Positions 8,754-16,219 of a stretch of DNA of 64,000 nucleotides are shown piece after piece. This DNA is from Pseudomonas sihuiensis (GTDB lineage Bacteria; Pseudomonadota; Gammaproteobacteria; Pseudomonadales; Pseudomonadaceae). The notes under the pieces were generated by a model. It worked only from the letters and a program-made list of their open reading frames with translations, did not search any database and was not told the DNA's origin. A program made the position numbers and the translations under genes. Position 1 is the stretch's first letter. Each line of letters opens with the position of its first letter. The stretch spans positions 1,674,001 through 1,738,000 of the forward strand of contig NZ_LT629797.1 in assembly GCF_900106015.1 (NCBI RefSeq), written 5' to 3'.

Positions 8754-9047
8754 ATGACCCAGACTAGACGACGTTTTCCCGAATCCTTCAAACGCGAGGC
8801 GGTAGACCAGGTGCTTGCCGGTACACCGCTTCGTCATGTCGCTGAGACGCTCGGCATCGCTGAAAGCCTGCTGGGCAAATGGAAACGCCAGTACGAATAG
8901 CAAGGTGACGATGCCTTTCCGGGCAATGGCAAGCAGCGCGGTGAGAGTGCGGAGCTGCGTCGGCTACGCCAGCAACTGGCTCAGGTCACCATGGAGCGCG
9001 ATGTTTTAAAAAAGGCGCTCGCCATCTTCTCGCAGCCCACGAAGTGA
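8754..9047 (+). pseudogene. IS3-family transposase orfA, interrupted by an amber codon
   Basis: The frame starts MTQTRRRFPESFKREAVDQV and carries an HTH (LRHVAETLGIAESLLGKWKRQYE). It then hits TAG at 8898-8900 and resumes in the same frame with QGDDAFPGNGKQRGE and a leucine-rich stretch up to the TGA at 9045. The intact family protein would be 97 residues, so a single C-to-T change of a CAG codon explains the stop. A run of six A at 9008-9013 followed by GG is the expected -1 frameshift site into orfB. With the amber codon, the fused OrfAB transposase should not be made without suppression. Confidence 0.82.
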
Positions 9048-9910
9048 AGTTCCGCGCCATCGAGGCGTTGGCCGGTCGCTATCCCGTAGCGCCGATGTGC
9101 CGGCTGCTGAGGGTATCCCGCAGCGGTTTCTATGCCTGGCAGCAGCGGCCACCTTCGGCGAGAGAGATGGCGAATCGGCGTCTGAGCAAGGAGATCCGCA
9201 CCATCCACCATGAGGTGAATGGGATCTATGGCCATCGCCGCATCAAGGTCGAGTTGGCGGCCATGGGGCATGCGTGTGGTCGACACCGGGTTGCTAGACT
9301 GATGCGCGAAGCAGGTCTGCGCGTTCGCTCGCGCAAGCGCTGGCGGCTGGTTTCCAGCAGTCGTCATGCTCTGCCGATTGCCCCGAACCACCTGGATCGC
9401 CAGTTCGCCTCGGATCGCGCCAATCGGCACTGGGTCTCGGACATGACCTACGTGCGGACGGCCCAAGGCTGGCTGTATCTGGCCGTCGTGCTCGATCTCT
9501 ATTCACGCGCCGTTGTCGGTTGGGAGATGCACCACCGCATGCAGCAGGCCTTGGTACACGCCGCGCTGGAGATGGCCGTGGCACGCCGACAGCCGAAAGA
9601 AGAGGTGCTGCTGCACTCGGATCGTGGCAGCCAATACTGCGCGTACGACTACCAGGCCTTGCTTCGGCGCCATCGCATCGTGCCCAGCCATTCACGTCCG
9701 GGGAACTGCTGGGACAACGCCGCGATGGAGAGCTTTTTCCGTTCGCTGAAGGCCGAGCGGGTGTACCTGACGCGCTACGCCAGTTACCAGGAGGCAAAAA
9801 CCGACCTGTTCGACTACATCCGCTTTTACAATAACCGTCGGCGCCACTCGACGTTGGGCTATCTCAGTCCGATGGAATTTGAGCGGCGAAATGCGAGCAG
9901 TAGCTCTTAA
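9044..9910 (+). CDS. IS3-family transposase orfB (DDE integrase core)
   Basis: The frame overlaps the end of orfA in the -1 register. It contains the HTH_21 region (REMANRRLSKEIRTIH, then GIYGHRRI) and a complete rve/DDE core: Asp in WVSDMTYV, Asp in LLHSDRGSQY and Glu in AAMESFFRSLK, ending with FYNNRRRHSTLGYLSPMEFE. It would be produced as an OrfAB fusion by frameshifting. The GTG at 9044 is only a nominal start. The catalytic part is intact, but the orfA amber codon upstream probably silences the element. Confidence 0.88.
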   Translation: MKFRAIEALAGRYPVAPMCRLLRVSRSGFYAWQQRPPSAREMANRRLSKEIRTIHHEVNGIYGHRRIKVELAAMGHACGRHRVARLMREAGLRVRSRKRWRLVSSSRHALPIAPNHLDRQFASDRANRHWVSDMTYVRTAQGWLYLAVVLDLYSRAVVGWEMHHRMQQALVHAALEMAVARRQPKEEVLLHSDRGSQYCAYDYQALLRRHRIVPSHSRPGNCWDNAAMESFFRSLKAERVYLTRYASYQEAKTDLFDYIRFYNNRRRHSTLGYLSPMEFERRNASSSS

Positions 9911-9979
9911 CTACCTGTCCACGAGTTCCGGGACAGACCAAACATCTTACCCAAGTATGTTTTCCCACCGCGTCACTCG

Positions 9980-12754
9980 TTAGACAACAAGCTGCTCCAG
10001 CGTCTTAACGTCCTTAAAAACGACATCCGACATCAACTTGAAGTGCTCGCGGCCACATTCGATCTTCAAGTTCTCCTTGCTTCTTCGCTCGCCCGTAACA
10101 GTACTCGACTTGGTTTCAGCGACGAAATAAACACGGGCGTCGTTTTCAAATACCACCGCCCAGTCCGGATTATAGCTTCCCAGCGGGGTTGCGATCCTAA
10201 ACTCACCGGGTAGCTTGAAGAAAAACTTCACTCGATCGTCGATACTGCAATCGTGTGCGAACTGGCTTTCCGGATCGCTTTCACTCAGCACGCAAGTAAA
10301 GGCGTCGCCCAAGGGGTTCTTGTCTTCATCAACCGGCTGGGCCTCAAGCAGTGTCTTGCGGATCGGCGTCGTCAGCTCGTCAGTTGCAGGCGGGTACACA
10401 CTGCTCAGATAGGTTTCCAGCTCATCGTCGAACAGCGACATTTCATAGCGCCGCCCATTGATCTGGTGGTATTCGATTCCTTTCACCAGTAGTGCTTGCA
10501 GGCAATTCTTGATCGCCGCAATAGCGGTATCGAGAAACGCCTGTGGATTGATCAACAACTCGCCAAGCCTGCCCGACCCATCCAAAATCGCAAAGATGGA
10601 TGAGCGGGATAAATGCACGCGGTTCTGGATGTAGGCATACACATCCGGCACAACAATATGCTCCGTTTGCGCATCGGAACTACCCACACCCGTCTCGACG
10701 CCATGCACACCATCCTCGCGCATGACGATCTTCGCTTTCAACGCACGGATTTTTGCCGGCTGAACCTTGGGGTACTGATTCAAATCCGCCAGCGCCTCTA
10801 TGCACTGCTTGATCAACTCTGGGGTATCGAGATTGACCGTGTAGCGCGTCTGATAGCTGATTTTTTGCCAGATCGCCTTGAATAGCGCCTCTTCTTCCGT
10901 GCTGAGTTTTTTGCGTTTCACCCGTGCCTTGGCGCGTGCGTTCTTCACACGTTTGTCAAAGCTCACACCGGTTTCTTCCTCGATTTCGGTCTGCAGTGCT
11001 TTGGCAAAGGCTTCGTAGCTTTCGTTCGGAATCACGGTCAGGACATTAACGCGCTTGTCCTGTACCCTTTCGCCTTTCTGGTTCACACACAAGCGCAGCC
11101 CCCGGCCGATTTCCTGACGTTTTCTCAGGACACTGTGGCTTTCGTTCAGCGTGCAAATCTGGAACACATTCGGGTTGTCCCAACCTTCGCGCAGAGCTGA
11201 ATGACTGAAGATGAACTGCAACGGCTCATCCACACTCAGCAAACGTTCTTTTTCTTTCATGATCAGGGCGTAGGTGTCGTCGTCCTTCGCCACATTGCCC
11301 TTGGTATCCACCCAAATAGTCTTGGCGGTCGCGCCTTTTCCCTTTCTATCGCCAGAGAAGTAACCGTTGTGTACGTCGCCGGGGGCATGGGGAATCAAGC
11401 CCTTGTACTGAGACTTGCTGGCGTACTTGATGAAAGCGTCTTCAAACCACACCGCGAACTTGCCTGGCACGGGATTACCGTCTGCATCAAAAGCCCGATA
11501 GTTGGCCACCTTGTCGATAAAGAACAGGCTAAGCACCTTGACGCCGATGTCTTGCAGATTCTTCAGCTTGGCAAAGTGCGCGGCGACCGTGCGCTCGATC
11601 TGAAAGCGCATCACGTCGTCTTCCAGCCCTCCTTGCTGCGCGTGTAGGCTCAGCACTCGCCCGCCCGAAAACTCGATCTCTTCATCCTCTGCACGGATTT
11701 CGTTGAGGATGTAGCCATCGCGATATACATCGCGGCCTTTGGATTTCTTGAACAGGTCGTCGCCCAGCTTCAGGGTGAGTTTCTTACGCTTCACCCCAGT
11801 CTTCTCGTTAACGTCGACACTCACCTTGACGCTGATGCCGTTGGCTTTCGCATCGATACTCACCAGCTCAATGAAGGCCTGATTGTGGCTTTCGTCGGCC
11901 AGCACGCCGTCCACCTCGATCTGCTTGACCAAGCCCAGATCGTATGCCTGCACCGGGTTCAATGAATACAGCAAGTTGTAATGTTTCTTGTGGGTAGCGG
12001 AGTAACGCAACGTACATAGCGGGTTCAGTTCCACCAGGGCACGGCGGCGAATGTCAGTTTCAAAGTTCTGCGGCTCATCCACGATCACAATGGGATTCAC
12101 CGCCTTGATGTATTCAATTGGCGCAAACGCCCGCTCGCCCTTCTGGTTGATCTTGTTGCTGTCTTTGGTGAAGCTGTCAATATTGATCACCAGCACGCTG
12201 AGAGCATCGCTCTGCGCGAAGTGGCGCAGGTCGCTGAGCTGGTTGCTGTCGAACAGCATCGGCACGCAGGGCACATTGGCGTAATCCAGCGCAAAGTGCT
12301 CGCGAGTGATCTGCAGGTTTTTCATCGTGCCTTCGCGAATCGCCACGCTTGGCACCACCACCACAAACTTCCTGAACCCATACACCTTGTTCAGCTCGTA
12401 CATGGTCTTGATAAACGTGTAGGTCTTGCCGGTGCCGGTTTCCATCTCCAGCGTAAAGTTCAGTGGGCAAAATTCTTCTTTGCCGTTGTCGGAGAGGGAC
12501 CTTACCAGCTCGCTCGACACCTCCACGCCATTGGCTTGCTGCACCTTCTGCACATTAGCCAGCAAGGCTTCCTCCGAAAGCTTGAGCGCGTTGCCAATGC
12601 TACCGTCGTTAGCATATTCCACGCTGGCGGCTTGCCCGGCCAGCGAGAAATCTGACTTGGCCAAAGGCTGACCGTCGAACACTTGCACCACCGCCTCAAC
12701 CGCACGGGTCTGGTAGGCCTGATGCGAGAACTGCAACTTCATTATTTGTGTCAT
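9980..12754 (-). CDS. res: type III restriction enzyme, Res (helicase/nuclease) subunit
   Basis: A 924-residue Res subunit of a type III restriction-modification system, which translocates or switches on DNA by ATP hydrolysis and cleaves when complexed with Mod. It has a Walker A METGTGKT (about 104-111), a DEAD-box-like VIVDEPQNF, motif III RYSATH, motif VI QEIGRGLRL and a C-terminal PD-(D/E)xK nuclease (NPDWAVVF, then VAETKSS). Length and motifs are complete. The ATG at 12754 lies 11 bp downstream of the mod stop and has a GAGGGG leader. Because the partner mod is frameshifted, Res may be an orphan at present. Confidence 0.9.
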   Translation of the reverse strand: MTQIMKLQFSHQAYQTRAVEAVVQVFDGQPLAKSDFSLAGQAASVEYANDGSIGNALKLSEEALLANVQKVQQANGVEVSSELVRSLSDNGKEEFCPLNFTLEMETGTGKTYTFIKTMYELNKVYGFRKFVVVVPSVAIREGTMKNLQITREHFALDYANVPCVPMLFDSNQLSDLRHFAQSDALSVLVINIDSFTKDSNKINQKGERAFAPIEYIKAVNPIVIVDEPQNFETDIRRRALVELNPLCTLRYSATHKKHYNLLYSLNPVQAYDLGLVKQIEVDGVLADESHNQAFIELVSIDAKANGISVKVSVDVNEKTGVKRKKLTLKLGDDLFKKSKGRDVYRDGYILNEIRAEDEEIEFSGGRVLSLHAQQGGLEDDVMRFQIERTVAAHFAKLKNLQDIGVKVLSLFFIDKVANYRAFDADGNPVPGKFAVWFEDAFIKYASKSQYKGLIPHAPGDVHNGYFSGDRKGKGATAKTIWVDTKGNVAKDDDTYALIMKEKERLLSVDEPLQFIFSHSALREGWDNPNVFQICTLNESHSVLRKRQEIGRGLRLCVNQKGERVQDKRVNVLTVIPNESYEAFAKALQTEIEEETGVSFDKRVKNARAKARVKRKKLSTEEEALFKAIWQKISYQTRYTVNLDTPELIKQCIEALADLNQYPKVQPAKIRALKAKIVMREDGVHGVETGVGSSDAQTEHIVVPDVYAYIQNRVHLSRSSIFAILDGSGRLGELLINPQAFLDTAIAAIKNCLQALLVKGIEYHQINGRRYEMSLFDDELETYLSSVYPPATDELTTPIRKTLLEAQPVDEDKNPLGDAFTCVLSESDPESQFAHDCSIDDRVKFFFKLPGEFRIATPLGSYNPDWAVVFENDARVYFVAETKSSTVTGERRSKENLKIECGREHFKLMSDVVFKDVKTLEQLVV

Positions 12755-12765
12755 AGCGCGGCCCC

Positions 12766-14812
12766 TCAGATCACAGTCAGGCCAATATCCAGCCCTACCA
12801 ATTCCAGCTGCAGGTTTGAGAGCAACTCGTCGGCCTTGTCTCCTACAAAGCAGGAATTCAGCAACACCACCTGAGCCGGCCGTGCCTTGGATATTTCATC
12901 CTTCAAGGCCGAGGAATAAGGCTCAAAGCACAGCCAGAGCTGTTTATCGTCGTGCAGAAGTACACGATGCACCGTTACCCCGGCAAGCTGCGCCGGCTTG
13001 CTGATCGCATGCACGCCGAGCGCACCCAAACCATGCTTCAGCAAAAGTTCGGCGAGCATCGCCGTCTGGACATCTGCCGTTTTGGGTGAATGTCCACTCT
13101 TCTCCGCGCTCTGGAACAGACTGAGCCGCTGCCGCGTCAGCTACATCACCGCGCCAGACCTTAAAATTTGAAGGCGCCAAAGTGAAATGGGCGCAGGCCA
13201 GATCAGTGGTTTTGGCAGGGTGCTGGGCCTTGAGTTCAGAAATTACATTATCAATACGAGCACGCGTAATTTCAGTAATAGTTCTATAACCAGCTTTATG
13301 AAGCTCAGAACCGCTATCTATTACTTCTGGCATCTGAACGCAAATGAATTGCCGAGTGCCATCGTCATTCAAATTGAGCTCCATGACAGCTTGCGCTGTT
13401 GTCGCACTGCCTGCAAAGAAATCTAGAATGATCCCGTCTGGAGTAGTACTAGCCCATTTAATCAACTGCTTTACAAGACGAACGGGTTTTTTTCCATTAG
13501 GAAATGCGACACCTCCCTCCTTCGCAACATTTCCCATATCTTGATGAAAGCCTTTCCAAAGATCACCGCGAATAACGGTTCGGCCGAACCTTGGCCGATA
13601 ATCATCCGAAGTACGATAGTTTAAAGCTAGAGGGATCAACGCTCTGAGCGTGCCATTTTCAAGCGTTGTTAAAAAATATGTTCTGTGGTCTGTCTCAAAT
13701 GCTTCCCAGCATCCAGGCCGGATAATTTTCCCAGAGGCGGATACTGGCGGCCTGTCAATACTCGCGATTTTCTGTAGATTTGCTGCAATAAAGTTTCTGG
13801 CCACTTCTGATACAGAGAGCAACTTGTCTATACTTTTTAGACTAAATCTTCCTCGCTCAGAAAGCCCATAACGACGGATATCATTACCGACAGCCTCATC
13901 AATTAGTAGCTGATCAGCGAGACTTCCAAGAGTACCATCGTCATTTAGCCAAACAGAATAGTGTGTATCATAAGAGCTGATACCATCCAGAAGAGGCGTA
14001 TGCGGAGCACTATCGAACCTAGAGGACTTACAGTAGATATGAACGAATTCGACGTTTTTTACGATAGTGCCTTGCTGTGCATTAACCGTCTTCGGTCCAG
14101 ATGTGGTTGACAATTCGACAGCTATTGTGTCGATGAAATTTTCCCCACCGAAAACCTCATCGCAAATCAGCTTCAAATTCGAAGATTCGTGATCGTCAAT
14201 ACTAATAAAAATCACACCGTCGTCGCGCAACAAATTCCGCGCCAAATACAAGCGCGGATACATCATCGACAACCAAGCACTGTGATATTGACCACTTTCC
14301 TTGCTATTTTTTTTCCACAGGCTTTGCTTATTCAGATAACCCGCTTCGTTCTTTTCCCCCGTGCGCTTCTGATATTCGTCAAGCGTCTCGGAATAATCGT
14401 CGGGATACACAAAGCTGTCGTTGCCGGTGTTGTACGGCGGGTCGATGTAGATCATCTTGACCTTACCGTGATAGGACTTTTGCAATGCGCGCAGCACTTC
14501 GAGGTTTTCGCCTTCGATCAGCATGTGCGGCGCTTGAGGCGGGTTGCTGGCAGCGGGCAGCAAAGTGTGGCTGGTGGTCTTCTGGATTTCGCGCCGCGCG
14601 GCAGCCTTACCTGCCCATGAAAGCTCGTAGTGTTCAGCCGGGGCAATTCGGTCCTGCCCGATCAGCTCTTTGAGCTTTTCAATATCTATTTGATTGTCAC
14701 TGATGACTTCCGGCGCGCTCTGGCGCAGCAGGGCCAGCAACTCAGCCTGGCGCTCGGCCAGTGCATCAGGGCTGTAACCCAGCTCGGTATTGCTGTATTG
14801 CATATGCAACAT
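12766..14812 (-). pseudogene. mod: type III DNA methyltransferase, Mod subunit, frameshifted near the C-terminus
   Basis: An adenine-N6 methyltransferase of the beta class: motif IV DPPYNTG comes first, then LRDDGVIFISIDDHE, and the SAM motif LDFFAGSATTAQAV lies late in the protein. The start is ATG 14812 (MLHMQYSN) or ATG 14803, which has AGG nine bases upstream. The main frame runs into junk after KVWRGDVADAAAAQS. The family-like sequence SLFQSAEKSGHSPKTADVQT, then MLAELLLKHG, continues in the +1 frame to the stop at 12766. The break lies at about 13117-13126 and is consistent with loss of one AG from CAGAG, a 2-nt deletion. The last ~115 residues are thus out of frame. The central target-recognition part is clearly AT-richer than its surroundings. 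Confidence 0.85.
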
Positions 14813-14837
14813 CCTGTGATCTTCAGGTTTATTTCGG

Positions 14838-15284
14838 TTACACCAACTGCCAGCGCAGAGTGAAAAGTGTTCGGGTTTCGGTTTTTTCCTGCATCCGATG
14901 TTGCAGGATCTCAACCAGCTCGTCCCGCTTGGCAATGATTTCGTCTTCCACATCAAAAATTTCTTGGCGCTGTTTACGGTGCTTGCGTTCCAGTTCAGAC
15001 AGTTCGCGCTGGATACTGTCTTGCTCCTGCAAGGTGACGGCCTTGTGGGCATCGCACCTCAACTGGGCGATGCGCGCTTTTGTGTTTTTCAGGACTTCCT
15101 CGTCAGCCAGCAGTACGCCTTCCTGCAACGGGTTCCGAAGGGCGAACAGCGCTGCGTCGATCTGGTGCGGGTTCAGATCGACGCTGGCATCAAATAGGGA
15201 TTGAGATAGGCGGCCAACACCGTTAGAAGCATGATGCCGTACGAGTTCTTGGGCGTAGTACTTTGCATGATAAGCAGTAAACAC
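14838..15284 (-). pseudogene. SNF2-type helicase of an extended type III RM operon, internally deleted in frame
   Basis: A 148-residue frame whose first ~62 residues (MFTAYHAKYYAQELVRHHAS, then VDLNPHQIDAALFALRNPL and VLLADE) match the N-terminus of large DEAD/SNF2 helicases found upstream of Mod/Res pairs. Its last ~85 residues (EVLKNTKARIAQLR, then RKQRQEIFDVEDEIIAKRDELVEIL and LFTLRW) match their coiled-coil C-terminus. In full-length relatives LADE is immediately followed by the Walker A segment VGLGKT. Here everything between, on the order of 800 codons, is missing with the frame preserved at about 15096-15101. It ends 25 bp before mod. No helicase activity is possible; whether the small coiled-coil protein is made is unknown. 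Confidence 0.72.
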
Positions 15285-15379
15285 GGCACAAGCTCCTTCT
15301 ACGGCCCGTCGAGTAAGCGAATCTCAATTGGCAACCAGAATACATCACTGAGGGCACAAGACAGAAAATCATCAGGCAT

Positions 15380-15416
15380 AAAAAAATCCAGTCACCGCTA
15401 AGTGACTGGATTTTTT
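15380..15416. terminator. bidirectional terminator between tRNA-Pro and the RM islet
   Basis: AAAAAATCCAGTCAC and its complement flank a CGCTA loop, with A/T runs on both sides. It lies just downstream of the tRNA on the minus strand. Confidence 0.85.
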
Positions 15417-15424
15417 AGGGTTTT

Positions 15425-15501
15425 TGGTCGGGACGGAGTGATTCGAACACTCGACCCCTTGCACCCCATGCAAGTGCGCTACCGGGCTGCGCTACGCCCC
15501 G
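15425..15501 (-). tRNA. tRNA-Pro (GGG)
   Basis: A 77-nt cloverleaf on the minus strand. The acceptor arm is CGGGGCG paired with CGTCCCG, the D arm is GCGC/GCGC, the anticodon stem CTTGC/GCAAG encloses ATGGGGT (anticodon GGG), and the T arm is GAGTG-TTCGAAT-CACTC. The CCA is encoded. It decodes CCC. It borders the decayed defence islet, so it could mark one end of a former integration. Confidence 0.95.
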
Positions 15502-15576
15502 ACGATGCTTCCGGGTGACCGAAAGCGGGAGGAACTATACATTAAGCTTTTGAAATAAGGCAACTTTTTCTTGTCC

Positions 15577-15933
15577 TTACTTCTTCAGTACATGCAAAAC
15601 ATCCTCGAGCTCGGCGATCATCTGTTTGATCAGCTGACGATACTGAGTGGTGTCGTCCTTGGCTTCGTCACCAGAAAGGCGCTGACGTGCGCCACCGATG
15701 GTGAAGCCCTGATCGTACAGGAGCGCACGAATCTGCCGAATCATCAGCACATCCTGACGCTGGTAATAGCGACGGTTACCCCGCCGCTTTACCGGATTCA
15801 GCTGTGGGAATTCCTGTTCCCAGTAACGTAGAACGTGGGGCTTGACCGCGCAGAGTTCACTGACCTCACCGATGGTGAAGTAGCGTTTGCCGGGAATTGC
15901 CGGTAGTTCGTCGTTATGACTTGGTTCCAGCAT
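15577..15933 (-). CDS. MerR-family regulator downstream of ihfA
   Basis: A 118-residue MerR-family protein. The winged helix ([24 protein letters not shown], about residues 19-42) is followed by [23 protein letters not shown] and a short C-terminal coiled coil ([18 protein letters not shown]). It has no metal-binding cysteines of the classical metal sensors. It overlaps the end of ihfA by 20 bp on the same strand, so it is translationally coupled to it, the conserved arrangement in pseudomonads and enterics. Its target is not known to me. Confidence 0.9.
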   Translation of the reverse strand: MLEPSHNDELPAIPGKRYFTIGEVSELCAVKPHVLRYWEQEFPQLNPVKRRGNRRYYQRQDVLMIRQIRALLYDQGFTIGGARQRLSGDEAKDDTTQYRQLIKQMIAELEDVLHVLKK

Positions 15934-16216
15934 AGGCCTCGACCCTGGCTTTCAATTTTTGCCCTGGACGAAAAGTGACCACACGGCGAGCCGTGATTGG
16001 AATCTCTTCCCCTGTTTTCGGGTTACGGCCGGGTCGCTGGCGCTTGTCGCGCAAGTCGAAGTTGCCGAACCCGGACAGCTTGACCTGTTCGTTCAGCTCA
16101 AGAGCCTGGCGGATCTCTTCAAAAAACAGCTCCACCAGTTCCTTGGCTTCCCGTTTGTTCAGGCCGAGCTCTTCATACAGACGTTCCGCCATTTCAGCTT
16201 TCGTCAGAGCCCCCAT
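15914..16216 (-). CDS. ihfA: integration host factor subunit alpha
   Basis: A 100-residue DNABII protein, the alpha subunit of IHF, which binds and sharply bends DNA at specific sites and supports sigma-54 promoters, recombination and replication. It has the dimerisation helices ([20 protein letters not shown]) and the beta-arm with the intercalating-proline region ([22 protein letters not shown]). It sits 3 bp after pheT in the usual pheST-ihfA operon and overlaps the merR-like gene. Confidence 0.97.
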   Translation of the reverse strand: MGALTKAEMAERLYEELGLNKREAKELVELFFEEIRQALELNEQVKLSGFGNFDLRDKRQRPGRNPKTGEEIPITARRVVTFRPGQKLKARVEAYAGTKS

Positions 16217-16219
16217 ACG

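Larger units (their letters stand above)
8690..9940 (+). mobile_element. IS3-family insertion sequence
   Basis: A 1251-bp element bounded by 25-bp imperfect inverted repeats. The left end 8690-8714 begins TGGTCTGTCCCGG and carries GTGGACA; the right end 9916-9940 is its complement, with 20 of 25 positions matching. It carries orfA and orfB in the 0/-1 arrangement with an A6 slippery run, as in IS3-family elements. The flanking triplets (ATC left, AAC right) do not form an obvious target duplication, suggesting an old insertion or a rearranged flank. Confidence 0.88.

Noticed and set aside
8687..9943. Target-site duplication of the IS3 element
   Set aside because: The flanking triplets ATC and AAC differ, and no 3-5-bp direct repeat abuts the inverted repeats.
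15425..15501. tRNA-Pro as attachment site of the RM islet
   Set aside because: I found no second copy of the tRNA 3' end at the far side of the islet, so it stays a suggestion only.
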